From: Chromatiales bacterium
Lineage (GTDB): Bacteria > Pseudomonadota > Gammaproteobacteria > UBA6429 > Thiohalophilaceae
Assembly: GCA_027076325.1 (NCBI GenBank)
Contig: JALTJZ010000018.1
Coordinates: 69,045-133,044, forward strand
Length of the DNA stretch: 64,000 nucleotides
Reading direction: 5' to 3'
Shown here: positions 38,739-47,279 of the stretch, one piece after another
Layout: the number at the start of each line of letters is the position of its first letter
Position numbering within the stretch: the stretch's first letter is position 1
The notes under the pieces: generated by a model
The model's database searches: none
What the model saw: the letters and a program-made list of their open reading frames with translations, nothing else
Told to the model about the DNA's origin: nothing
Position numbers and translations under genes: made by a program

Positions 38739-40121
38739 TTATTTGTTCTTTTGTGGTTCTAATATCGCAACCGTCTTCTGTGTATCTTTAAAATATTTTT
38801 TTGCCACCGCTTGCACCTGCTCAGCGGTTACTGCACGAATTTTGTCAGCGTATTCATCTGCCATTGTCCATGGCAAACCCACTGTTTCTAACTGCCCGAG
38901 TATCATGGCCTGATAGAAAATAGAATCTCTTTCATAAACTTTACCAGCTACTACTTGTGCCTTAACCCGTTGTAACTCTTTTTCTGTTACACGTTCAATT
39001 TTTACTTTTTCCATTTGTTTGTACAGAGCCTTTTCGACATCGGCAACAGTAAATTTAGCTGAAGGAATGGCATCAAATATAAACAAACCCGCCTGGCGTG
39101 AAATTATGTCATAGCTTACATCGACGCTGGCTGCCATTTGCTTTCCACGCACCAGTTCTTTTGGTAAACGTGCACTATCTCCACCACTAAGTATCCCTGC
39201 CAACACTTCCAGTGCATACGGTTCCCAGTCTTCTTTAATGGTATTTAACGATGGTACTTTGTAGCCAATAAGTAAATACGGCAGTTTTGCGGGTACCTTT
39301 ACTGTTAGTCGGCGTTCACCGTATTGTGGTGCTTCAATACGTGGTTTTAATTCAGGAATATTCTCGCTTCGTTTTAACGGGCCGTAATATTTTTTCGCCA
39401 ATGCAAATACTTCATCAGGTTTAACATCACCCACAACAATTAAGGTTGCGTTATTCGGCGCATACCATTTTTGATACCACGCTCTTAAGTCGGCTACTTT
39501 CATATTTTTAAGATCATCCATCCAGCCAATAATAGGATGGTGATAAGGGCTGCTGATATATGCAATGGCATTGAACTGCTCGTAGGTGAGTGAGCGAGGC
39601 TTGTCGTCGGTACGCATTCGCCGCTCTTCCATCACCACCGGTAATTCTTTGCTAAATTCTTCTTCCGGCAATGTCAGGTTACGCATTCGATCCGCTTCCA
39701 GTTCAAAGCTCACCGGTAAACGACTTTTTTCCAGTTGCTGGAAATAGGCAGTATAGTCTTTGCCAGTAAATGCATTTTCACGCCCACCGTTTGCCGCAAT
39801 CACTTTGGAAAATTGCCCTGGCGCCAGCTTCTTGGTACCTTTGAACATCATATGTTCCAGCACATGCGATAAACCGGTGGAGCCACCCACCTCATAGCTG
39901 CTACCCACCTTGTACCAGATTTGTGCAACCACAACCGGTGCACGATGATCAGGTTTAACCAGAATCTTCAAACCATTATCCAGCGTGGACTCAAAAATTT
40001 GTGGCTTGGTGGGTGATGCGTCGGCCATCGCAGCAACGCCCAAACTTAACAACAGCAGTGTTATCCCCCACTGCACGACTGGGCGAATAAATGGGTGTGT
40101 AATAGACAATTGCTTATTCAT
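38739..40121 (-). CDS. M16 family zinc metallopeptidase (catalytic partner)
   Basis: 460 residues with a signal peptide (about 1-34) and an M16 domain. The inverted zinc motif HVLEHMMF gives HxxEH, with the downstream Glu in ELEADRMRNL. RENAFTGKDYTAYFQQL and MEERRMRTDDKPRS follow as in pitrilysin-type members. It lies immediately upstream of the inactive homologue; such pairs form heterodimeric or clamshell peptidases in the periplasm. Divergent from ftsY, as is common in gammaproteobacteria. Confidence 0.92.
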   Translation of the reverse strand: MNKQLSITHPFIRPVVQWGITLLLLSLGVAAMADASPTKPQIFESTLDNGLKILVKPDHRAPVVVAQIWYKVGSSYEVGGSTGLSHVLEHMMFKGTKKLAPGQFSKVIAANGGRENAFTGKDYTAYFQQLEKSRLPVSFELEADRMRNLTLPEEEFSKELPVVMEERRMRTDDKPRSLTYEQFNAIAYISSPYHHPIIGWMDDLKNMKVADLRAWYQKWYAPNNATLIVVGDVKPDEVFALAKKYYGPLKRSENIPELKPRIEAPQYGERRLTVKVPAKLPYLLIGYKVPSLNTIKEDWEPYALEVLAGILSGGDSARLPKELVRGKQMAASVDVSYDIISRQAGLFIFDAIPSAKFTVADVEKALYKQMEKVKIERVTEKELQRVKAQVVAGKVYERDSIFYQAMILGQLETVGLPWTMADEYADKIRAVTAEQVQAVAKKYFKDTQKTVAILEPQKNK

Positions 40122-40223
40122 ATAAAACCTTTAAATTATTCTATATTATACTAACGGCAAGCCGGTTAGTTTGATAGGATGGATATTTTAAATAATAGTA
40201 ACAATCCTACGACTTAATAAACA

Positions 40224-41207
40224 ATGTTTAGTTTCAAAAAATCAAAATTAAAAACAGAAGAAGAAAACGGGAAAAATAATGGCTTTTTCGGGCGTTTAAA
40301 GCAGGGGCTGTCACGCACTCGCGGCAACCTGACTGATAACCTGAGCAGCATTTTCAGTGGCAAAACCATTGATGCGGACTTGCTCGAAGAAATCGAAGAT
40401 ACTCTGATCATGGCGGATATTGGCGTAAATGCCACTCACCAGATCATTGGCGATTTGCAACAACGCCTGTCACGTAAAGAACTTAAAAATGCCACCGCAC
40501 TCAATACCGCGCTACGCGAAAATATGGCGGCAATTTTACAACCCTGTGACAATGCTCTAATTATCCCTGACAACACCCACCCGTTTGTAATCCTGGTTGC
40601 GGGCGTGAATGGCGTGGGCAAAACCACCACTATTGGCAAACTTGCAAAACGCCTGCAACAAGGTGGCCAGTCGGTAATGCTGGCAGCAGGCGATACCTTT
40701 CGTGCTGCGGCGGTTGAGCAATTAAAAACCTGGGGCGAGCGCAATGACATTCCCGTCATCGCGCAAGCACAGGGCGCCGACAGCGCATCGGTAATTTTTG
40801 ATGCTTTTGAATCGGCTAAAGCGCGTAATATTGATGTGCTTATTGCTGACACCGCCGGTCGCTTACATACCCAGTCACACTTAATGGATGAACTTAAAAA
40901 AGTCATTCGGGTGTTAAAGAAGATAGACCCGGATGCACCGCACGAAACCTTACTGGTCGTTGATGCCGGTACCGGGCAAAATGCTCTCAGTCAGGCCGAG
41001 CAGTTTAATCAGGCGGTGGACTTAACTGGCATTTGCTTGACCAAGCTCGATGGTACCGCCAAAGGCGGGGTGATTTTTTCTATCGCGCAAAAATTAAAAT
41101 TACCGATTCGTTTTATTGGCGTGGGCGAAGGCATTGACGACTTACGTGTCTTCGATGCCAATGAATTTATTAATGCCTTATTTACTGATGAAGACACACC
41201 GCAATGA
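40224..41207 (+). CDS. ftsY: Signal recognition particle receptor FtsY
   Basis: SRP-type GTPase that docks ribosome-SRP complexes at the inner membrane. 327 residues with only a short charged N-terminal region instead of the long acidic A domain of E. coli. The NG domain shows VAGVNGVGKTTTIGKLA (P loop), AAGDTFRAAAVEQLKTW, DTAGRLHTQ and LTKLDGTAKGG. The stop overlaps the ftsE start by ATGA, giving a ftsY-ftsE-ftsX operon. Confidence 0.96.
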   Translation: MFSFKKSKLKTEEENGKNNGFFGRLKQGLSRTRGNLTDNLSSIFSGKTIDADLLEEIEDTLIMADIGVNATHQIIGDLQQRLSRKELKNATALNTALRENMAAILQPCDNALIIPDNTHPFVILVAGVNGVGKTTTIGKLAKRLQQGGQSVMLAAGDTFRAAAVEQLKTWGERNDIPVIAQAQGADSASVIFDAFESAKARNIDVLIADTAGRLHTQSHLMDELKKVIRVLKKIDPDAPHETLLVVDAGTGQNALSQAEQFNQAVDLTGICLTKLDGTAKGGVIFSIAQKLKLPIRFIGVGEGIDDLRVFDANEFINALFTDEDTPQ

Positions 41208-41896
41208 TTAGATTCAGTCATGCCTCCAAACGTTACCCCGGCGGCTATGATGCCTTACAGGACATTAACTTTCACCTTGCCCCCGGTGAAATGGCTTTTT
41301 TAACTGGCCATTCCGGTGCAGGAAAAAGCACCTTGCTCAAACTAATTGCATTAATTGAACGCGCCAGTCGTGGTCAGGTAATTGTCAATGGCCAGAACCT
41401 GGCAAAAATTCCCCGCCGTAAAATTCCTTATCACCGTCGTAATGTTGGAATGATTTTTCAGGATCACCAACTCCTGTTTGATCGCACTGTATTTGATAAT
41501 GTGGCCTTGCCACTGGTGATTAGTGGTTTATCACATCACGAAATTGGTAAAAAAGTACGCGCCTCTCTCGATAAAGTCGGCTTGCTTAATAAAGAACGGG
41601 CTTACCCCATTACACTCTCTGGCGGCGAACAACAACGTGTAGGGATTGCACGCGCGGTAGTCAACAAACCCCCGCTGCTGTTAGCCGATGAGCCCACCGG
41701 TAACCTCGACCCGGAGCTGTCGCGCGAAATAATGAGTATCTTTGAGCAGTTTTCACAAGTGGGGGTAACCGTACTGATAGCAAGTCATGATATCGATTTG
41801 ATTACTCACTTACCTTATCGTGTTTTAACCTTAAAAAATGCCCGCCTAAGCAACGATTCCGGCAGCCATTCTTCACAAACAGCAGGCCAGTATTAA
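41204..41896 (+). CDS. ftsE: Cell-division ABC ATPase FtsE
   Basis: ATPase of the FtsEX complex, which controls peptidoglycan hydrolases at the septum. 230 residues. Walker A is [13 protein letters not shown], the Q-loop region [18 protein letters not shown], the signature [14 protein letters not shown] and Walker [13 protein letters not shown]. It overlaps ftsY by 4 bases and is followed 1 base later by ftsX. Confidence 0.96.
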   Translation: MIRFSHASKRYPGGYDALQDINFHLAPGEMAFLTGHSGAGKSTLLKLIALIERASRGQVIVNGQNLAKIPRRKIPYHRRNVGMIFQDHQLLFDRTVFDNVALPLVISGLSHHEIGKKVRASLDKVGLLNKERAYPITLSGGEQQRVGIARAVVNKPPLLLADEPTGNLDPELSREIMSIFEQFSQVGVTVLIASHDIDLITHLPYRVLTLKNARLSNDSGSHSSQTAGQY

Positions 41897-41897
41897 T

Positions 41898-42836
41898 ATG
41901 GGCAACTGGCTACACACTTATTTATTAAGGCACTTGCAGGTATTCTTTTATAGCCTTGGCCAGCTAACCCGCAGCCCTCTGTCATTATTAATGACCTCGG
42001 CTGTTATTGGTATTGCACTTGCCTTACCAACAGGGTTACATATTATTTTAAAAAATATGCAAAATATCAGTGGCGACCTCGACAGCGCCGCACAAATTTC
42101 CCTGTTTCTGAAAAAATCCACCAGTGACGCACAAGCCCAACAACTTATACAGCAGTTAAAAGGCATGCCACAAATCAAGAAAATAAATTATATTTCGCGT
42201 GAACAGGCCTTGCAGGAATTTAAACGCCTGTCGGGGTTTGGTAATGCATTAAAGGCGTTGGAAAAAAATCCACTGCCGGCAGTTATTGTTGTACAGCCTT
42301 CGCTGTCACAATCAAATGCGCTTTCAAATACAGCGGCTACTCAACAACTCCTCGAACAGTTACAAAACAAACCCTATGTTGATATTGCGCAACTCGATAT
42401 GCAATGGGTAAAACGCCTCTACACTATCATGGATATTATTCGCCGTGGCGTGATTATTTTATCAGCATTACTTGCCCTGGCAGTGTTGCTGGTTATTGGT
42501 AACACTATCCGACTCGCAATACAAAACCGCCGCGATGAAATTGTAATTATAAAACTCATTGGCGGCACCGACACCTTTATTCGCCGCCCCTTTCTTTATA
42601 CTGGTTTCTGGTATGGCTTGTTTGGTGGCCTGATCGCGCTACTTTTAGTGATGACATCGTTACTGTTGCTCAGCGACCCAATCGAGGCACTTACCCAATC
42701 TTACGAAAGCCGGTTTTCAATGCAAATTATTGACTTCAATAGCACCGTCTGGCTTATTGGCGGCAGCATATTACTTGGATTGTCTGGTTCATGGGTTGCA
42801 GTTGAGCGCCATTTACGCGAAATTGAACCGACATAA
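41898..42836 (+). CDS. ftsX: Cell-division permease FtsX
   Basis: Membrane partner of FtsE, 312 residues. Four membrane helices: one near 22-45, a periplasmic domain (about 46-165) with AAQISLFLKKSTSDAQAQQL, then three C-terminal helices. GNTIRLAIQNRRDEIVIIKLIGGTDTFIRRPF is the conserved FtsX cytoplasmic segment. Coupled to ftsE, and conserved upstream of rpoH, though here a diguanylate cyclase gene is inserted between. Confidence 0.95.
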   Translation: MGNWLHTYLLRHLQVFFYSLGQLTRSPLSLLMTSAVIGIALALPTGLHIILKNMQNISGDLDSAAQISLFLKKSTSDAQAQQLIQQLKGMPQIKKINYISREQALQEFKRLSGFGNALKALEKNPLPAVIVVQPSLSQSNALSNTAATQQLLEQLQNKPYVDIAQLDMQWVKRLYTIMDIIRRGVIILSALLALAVLLVIGNTIRLAIQNRRDEIVIIKLIGGTDTFIRRPFLYTGFWYGLFGGLIALLLVMTSLLLLSDPIEALTQSYESRFSMQIIDFNSTVWLIGGSILLGLSGSWVAVERHLREIEPT

Positions 42837-42904
42837 TGTATTATTTACGCTACACTCAATAATAATTATTGCAATGTTAGTTTAAGTACGTACCCAGAAA
42901 AACC

Positions 42905-44257
42905 ATGCCTGAAAAAATAAAAAGAATAATGATCGTTGACGGTTCATCCGTCTCCCGTACCCTGCTTACCCGCATGTTAAACGAAGAACTCACCAACACC
43001 GAGGTTATCGGTGTTGACTCGGCCGAAGCCGCACTGGCCAAAATGGAAGAATACAGCTTTGACCTTATCACAACGGCCTTGTTGCTCCCCGATATGGATG
43101 GCCTGGGCTTAAGCCGCACGATTCGGGATTCGAACAAACATACCTATACCCCTGTTATTGTGGTATCTGGCGATGCTGACTCCCGGCTGCTGCGCGAAGG
43201 TTTTGAAGCCGGCGTTACCGACTACTTTGACAAGTCCGATGGCTATAAAGCCTTTGGTACCTTTATCCGCTCGTTTATGCAGCGCAATTCCGGCCTGGTT
43301 GGTAATATACTCTACGTTGAAGACAGCAAAACAGCGGCCGCCGTCACCATCAAAATGCTGGAAAAGCAGGGTTTAAAAGTCACCCACGTAACCACCGCAG
43401 AAGAAGGCCTCACTATATTGGTTTCCAATGAGGACAATGGCATTAATGACTTTGATCTGGTCATTACCGACTTCTACCTGATGGGTAAAATGACCGGTGG
43501 CGACCTGCTCCACGCTATCCGCGTAAAGCTGCACCATTCCCAGCAGGAATTACCGGTACTGGTTTTAACCAGCAGCGATGACGAGCAAACCCAGGTGGAA
43601 GTTTTCCATGCCGGTGCCAACGACTTTGTAACCAAACCACTGATTGAACAGGTCATGATTGCACGGGTTCGCGCCTTATTGCTGATTAAACACCAGTACA
43701 ATGCACTTAAACTGCAAGCCGAAACCATGCGCTGGATTGCGGCCACCGACAGCTTAACCGGTGTGCGCAGCAAGCGTTATCTGCTCGACAATGGCGAAAA
43801 TTACCTGCGGGAGTCACAGCAACCCGTCTGGGGGCTTCTTATTGATATAGACCACTTCAAACACATTAACGATAGCCTCGGGCATATCACCGGCGACCAT
43901 GTACTGGCTGATTTAGGGGTTAAACTTGACAGCCTGTACCCTGACGATATGGTCGTGCGTTTTGGTGGCGAAGAATTTTGTATCCTGTTCCGTGAAGACG
44001 ACTACGAAAATGCGATACGCCGTGCCGAGGACTTACGCGCATCAATCGAAGAGCTTAAACCCGGCGGTGTTGATATTACCGTGAGCATTGGCATGTGTTG
44101 CAGTGACGATCACCCCAACCAGCCACTTAGCCGCTTCCTCAGTCTGGCCGACAAAGCGCTGTATTTTTCCAAGGAAAATGGCCGCAATCAGGTGTCGGTC
44201 AATACTGTCGAAGGTCCTTTACAAATCAACGCTGCAGCCCTGCAATCTGCCAGTTAA
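42905..44257 (+). CDS. REC-REC-GGDEF diguanylate cyclase with a degenerate first receiver
   Basis: 450 residues: receiver 1 (about 7-125), receiver 2 (about 137-265) and a GGDEF domain (about 285-440). Receiver 2 is complete: LYVEDSK, phosphoacceptor Asp189 in DLVITDFYLMG, LTSSDD and FVTKPL. Receiver 1 has VDGSS instead of an acidic pair, and Ala58 where the phosphoacceptor should be (DLITTALLLPDMDG), so it cannot be phosphorylated normally. The cyclase site is GGEEF at 354-358; the RxxD inhibition site is absent (YPDD). It should make c-di-GMP on phosphorylation of receiver 2. It is inserted in the conserved ftsX-rpoH junction, and no dedicated kinase is nearby. Confidence 0.9.
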   Translation: MPEKIKRIMIVDGSSVSRTLLTRMLNEELTNTEVIGVDSAEAALAKMEEYSFDLITTALLLPDMDGLGLSRTIRDSNKHTYTPVIVVSGDADSRLLREGFEAGVTDYFDKSDGYKAFGTFIRSFMQRNSGLVGNILYVEDSKTAAAVTIKMLEKQGLKVTHVTTAEEGLTILVSNEDNGINDFDLVITDFYLMGKMTGGDLLHAIRVKLHHSQQELPVLVLTSSDDEQTQVEVFHAGANDFVTKPLIEQVMIARVRALLLIKHQYNALKLQAETMRWIAATDSLTGVRSKRYLLDNGENYLRESQQPVWGLLIDIDHFKHINDSLGHITGDHVLADLGVKLDSLYPDDMVVRFGGEEFCILFREDDYENAIRRAEDLRASIEELKPGGVDITVSIGMCCSDDHPNQPLSRFLSLADKALYFSKENGRNQVSVNTVEGPLQINAAALQSAS

Positions 44258-44293
44258 ATGATGAGTTAGTCCAAACGGGCATATTTTAAGTAA

Positions 44294-44307
44294 TTGATTT
44301 AAATCAG
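44294..44307. promoter_or_regulatory. FNR/Crp-like palindrome upstream of rpoH
   Basis: TTGAT-TTAA-ATCAG matches the FNR consensus TTGAT-N4-ATCAA except for the last base. It lies about 60 bases before the CIRCE-overlapped promoter of rpoH. A short AT-rich site like this can occur by chance. Confidence 0.3.
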
Positions 44308-44354
44308 TAAAATGGCCTGTTTTTTCTTATATTTAGACTGAACTTAATCAAATA

Positions 44355-44384
44355 TTGGCACTCCAACTCTGCGAGTGCTAAAAT
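44355..44384 (+). promoter_or_regulatory. CIRCE operator (HrcA site) overlapping the rpoH promoter
   Basis: TTGGCACTC (44355-44363), 9 bases, GAGTGCTAA (44373-44381). The CIRCE consensus is TTAGCACTC-N9-GAGTGCTAA, so one base differs. The same bases form a promoter: TTGGCA at 44355-44360, an 18-base spacer and TAAAAT at 44379-44384. Bound HrcA would cover both hexamers and block rpoH transcription until heat inactivates it. The transcript would start near 44391. Confidence 0.85.
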
Positions 44385-44418
44385 ACGATTAATTTACGAT
44401 TTGAGGTATAAAAACCCG

Positions 44419-45264
44419 ATGAAGAACGAACTACAACTTGCGATTCCCTTAGGTGATTTGACCGCGTACAACACAGCAACACGGCAGATTCCTATTTTAA
44501 GCGCCGAGCAGGAACATGAACTTGCCGTACGCTTATATGAAGAGAACGACTTAAAAGCAGCACAAAAGCTAGTGGTATCACATCTGCGCTTTGTCGCACA
44601 TATCGCACGCAGCTATGCTGGTTATGGCTTGTCCGAAGCCGATCTTATTCAGGAAGGCAGTATCGGTTTAATGAAAGCGGTAAAACGCTTTAATCCATAT
44701 AAAGGTGTTCGACTGGTTTCATTTGCGGTTTACTGGATACGTGCCGAAATTCATGAATTTGTATTACGGAACTGGCGCATTGTAAAAATTGCCACAACCA
44801 AAGCACAACGTAAACTATTTTTTAACCTGCGCAGCTCTAAAAAACGCCTCGCATGGTTTAATAAAGAAGAAGCAGAATCGGTTGCAAAAGATCTTGGCGT
44901 CAGCACAAAAGATGTTTACGAAATGGAATCACGCTTAACCGGTAGCGACATTGGCTTTGACAATAGCAATGACGATGATGACTCTGATTTTGTTTATCCA
45001 TCGCCTGCAACCTATCTTGAAGATATCAGCCACGAACCATTGGCCTCTATCGAAGAAGATAACCACAACGAATATGAAAATACACGATTAAAAAATGCAC
45101 TACAAACACTGGATGAGCGCAGCCAGGACATTGTTAAACGCCGCTGGTTAGATGAAACCAAATCAACTTTACAGGATCTTGCCAGTGAATACAGCATTTC
45201 AGCTGAACGTATTCGTCAGCTCGAAAACAATGCGATTAAAAAACTGCGCCTTGCCATGGCTTAA
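44419..45264 (+). CDS. rpoH: Heat-shock sigma factor RpoH (sigma-32)
   Basis: Alternative sigma factor for heat-shock genes. The ATG at 44419 follows GAGG at 44403-44406; an in-frame TTG at 44401 lies on the ribosome site and is rejected. 281 residues. Region 2 has [40 protein letters not shown] and [19 protein letters not shown]. The RpoH box QRKLFFNLR is at 130-138, specific to sigma-32. Region 4 ends with [17 protein letters not shown]. Transcription is apparently under a CIRCE operator, so HrcA would sit above the sigma-32 regulon. It ends at a strong terminator. Confidence 0.96.
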   Translation: MKNELQLAIPLGDLTAYNTATRQIPILSAEQEHELAVRLYEENDLKAAQKLVVSHLRFVAHIARSYAGYGLSEADLIQEGSIGLMKAVKRFNPYKGVRLVSFAVYWIRAEIHEFVLRNWRIVKIATTKAQRKLFFNLRSSKKRLAWFNKEEAESVAKDLGVSTKDVYEMESRLTGSDIGFDNSNDDDDSDFVYPSPATYLEDISHEPLASIEEDNHNEYENTRLKNALQTLDERSQDIVKRRWLDETKSTLQDLASEYSISAERIRQLENNAIKKLRLAMA

Positions 45265-45293
45265 CTATTTAAAAACAAAATATTATTGCTAAC

Positions 45294-45326
45294 AAAAAAG
45301 CCCATTTATTAAAGTGGGCTTTTTTA
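45294..45326 (+). terminator. Rho-independent terminator of rpoH
   Basis: AAAAAAGCCCA, an AT-rich loop, and TGGGCTTTTTT, 30 bases after the rpoH stop, form a GC-cored hairpin with a U6 tract. Confidence 0.9.
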
Positions 45327-45358
45327 TTACCTGAAATAATCGCTCCTAGCTTATGACT

Positions 45359-45541
45359 CTAAGGTATCTCCACGAATTTCCAGGAAAAACTAATCAGAAA
45401 CCATAGCTTAAAAATATAGGTATCATAGTGGAATAAAGTGCCACCATTGCGAAGGAACAAAGTGACGGCAGCAATCTCAAGTTGATAACATTTAATCATT
45501 AGATTGCCGCGTCAACACTAAATTTCGTGGGGATCCCTCGG
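45359..45541. mobile_element. MITE-like element, copy A (183 bp, 9-bp target duplication)
   Basis: Non-coding element flanked by the 9-base direct repeat CTTATGACT (45350-45358 and 45542-45550). Its ends are inverted: CTAAGGTATCTCCACGAA at the left, and TTCGTGGGGATCCC leading to TCGG at the right. The interior from about 45409 is closely similar to the reverse complement of copy B at 56584-56814, but lacks about 46 bases that B has. There is no reading frame, so movement would depend on a transposase elsewhere. It fills much of the 370-base rpoH-aldolase gap. Confidence 0.8.
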
Positions 45542-45696
45542 CTTATGACTACGGCTTCATTCAAAGAAGCCATTAAAAATAATAGAATAGAACTTTTTTA
45601 TAAATAAGAGTCTGACCAATGAAACAGACACACTAGAAAAATGAAAAGTACCCCACTCCTTTCAGCATTGCTAATAAAATATTGAGGTAACATATA

Positions 45697-46878
45697 ATGC
45701 CATTAGTAAATATAAAAGATATGCTTCAACATGCCTATGACAACCAGTATGCCGTAGGTGCATTTGACCTGATAAATCTGGATTTTTTGCAAGGTATACT
45801 GCAAGCGGCCGAAGAAATGCAGGCACCTGTTATTTTAAGCCTGGCTGAATCCCACTTTGAACATTTTGACTTTGACCTGCTTATGCCAGCCGTTGAGTCA
45901 GCTGCCAGGCGTGCCTCTATTCCTGTCGCCATTCATTTTGATCATGGACATAGCTTTGACTCCGCAGTCAAAGCAATACGGCTTGGGTGCAATAGCATAA
46001 TGGTAGATGCATCTGAATCCTCTTTAAACGACAATATTGAAATAACAAAAAAAATTGTATCAATGTCTCATGGTTGCGGCATCGCTGTAGAAGGTGAACT
46101 CGGTTATGTTCCGGGGGTTGAAGGTGAAGATGCAAAACATCACCCGGGGGAAATATGTTACACCACGGTAGAAGATGCAAAAACTTATCTCGAAAATACC
46201 CATATCGATTTTCTTGCCGTTTCAATCGGAACAGTTCATGGACGACTGCAGGGAAAAGCTAATCTTGACTTTCAGCGGCTTAAAGAAATTAATCAGGAAC
46301 TTGGGATCCCTTTGGTTATTCATGGAGGAACGGGGCTTGATGATGAGCAATTTAAGCAACTTATTCAGAACGGTGTAGCAAAAATAAATTACTACACTGC
46401 TTTAGCAGATGTTGCAGCGCAACAAATTAAACATAATAGTTCGAGCTCAGAAAAAATATCTTACACTGATAATATGAAAGGAGTAACAGCAGCCATTGCT
46501 AACGAAGTAATGCACTGCATAAAACTATGGGGAAGCGCAAAAAAAGCTGGGGAAGTGCTGGCATACTGTCAGCCCTGGAAATCAGTTGAGCATTTAATTA
46601 TTTATAATGTGGAAGGCATAAACAGCACTAGCGCTAAAGAAATGATAACTGAGGGTTATACCATACTCTCCTCAATACCGGGTGTGCGCTCAATATTTGT
46701 GGGCGAAACAATAAAAAAAGAGGCACAGTACCAATATACCTGGCTTGTACGATTTTGCCACCCGTCAGTTATTGACACCTATAGAGAGCATCCTGAGCAT
46801 GTTGCTTTTGCTGATAATTTATTCAGGCCTGTTGCTGGTAACCGTATAAGTATAGATTATCTGGAATTACCTGTTTAA
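45697..46878 (+). CDS. Class II aldolase fused to a C-terminal Dabb domain
   Basis: 393 residues. Residues 1 to about 285 are a class II fructose-bisphosphate/tagatose aldolase: VGAFDLINLDFLQGIL, zinc ligands in HFDHGHSFDSAVKAIRLG, VEGELGYVPGVEGEDA, FLAVSIGTVHG and VIHGGTGLDDEQFK. Residues from about 300 form a stress-responsive A/B-barrel (Dabb) domain: VEHLIIYNVEG, LSSIPGVRSIFVGETIK, YTWLVRFCHPSVIDTYREHPEHVAFADNLF. The fusion is unusual. AGG precedes the ATG at normal spacing. It lies alone between MITE A and a phospholipase relic. Exact substrate uncertain. Confidence 0.85.
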   Translation: MPLVNIKDMLQHAYDNQYAVGAFDLINLDFLQGILQAAEEMQAPVILSLAESHFEHFDFDLLMPAVESAARRASIPVAIHFDHGHSFDSAVKAIRLGCNSIMVDASESSLNDNIEITKKIVSMSHGCGIAVEGELGYVPGVEGEDAKHHPGEICYTTVEDAKTYLENTHIDFLAVSIGTVHGRLQGKANLDFQRLKEINQELGIPLVIHGGTGLDDEQFKQLIQNGVAKINYYTALADVAAQQIKHNSSSSEKISYTDNMKGVTAAIANEVMHCIKLWGSAKKAGEVLAYCQPWKSVEHLIIYNVEGINSTSAKEMITEGYTILSSIPGVRSIFVGETIKKEAQYQYTWLVRFCHPSVIDTYREHPEHVAFADNLFRPVAGNRISIDYLELPV

Positions 46879-47018
46879 AAATTAATATTTAAGTGAGATA
46901 GTACTGCAAGTTGCCATGCTAGAAATCTCGGGGGGCCTCAATTAGTATCAGGCGCACAAACAAGAACCGCCCTCCGCGCCGTTGAAAAACAGTTAAGAAT
47001 ATTCGACGAATACCGAAC
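46879..47018. other. Gap after the aldolase-Dabb gene
   Basis: An open plus-strand stretch ends in AVEKQLRIFDEYRTYI before a stop near 47033 and may be more of the decaying patatin-like gene or unrelated sequence. No start, promoter or terminator stands out. Confidence 0.25.
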
Positions 47019-47187
47019 CTACATCTTGATTTAGCCCTGGGACTGAATCATCCCGTAGGTGGTATCACACATAGGTATTTTTAAGGAGGCTCTGTTTGAG
47101 CCTGGAATCAAGCCAAATATCATATATGGAACCTCTGTAGGTTCTTTGCCGTACTATAAAATTAAAACTCCCCCCAGAAAAAATTAG
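47019..47187 (+). pseudogene. Remnant of a patatin-like phospholipase (RssA type)
   Basis: In one frame the sequence reads LHLDLALG. A shifted frame gives GGITH, and after another shift KEALFEPGIKPNIIYGTSVG leads to SLPYY before a stop at 47185. This matches the start of bacterial patatin domains: a LALGGGGARG-like oxyanion loop, AH-x-GVLxAL, GIKPDIIxGTSVGAL with the GxSxG nucleophile (Gly-Thr-Ser-Val-Gly). Frameshifts and the missing remainder (several hundred residues) show decay. It sits in the 400-base gap before the H+-ATPase. Family assignment is from the short motif only. Confidence 0.5.
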
Positions 47188-47279
47188 AGCCATAGACTAA
47201 GTTTATAAAAAGACTGCCTTTTATGTCGTCCTTTTAACTCAAACGTTCTATAGTATTATTAACAGCCAAATACAAAGTT

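Noticed and set aside
44401..44418. TTG start for rpoH
   Set aside because: It overlaps the GAGG ribosome site used by the ATG at 44419, and the added residues are not RpoH-like.
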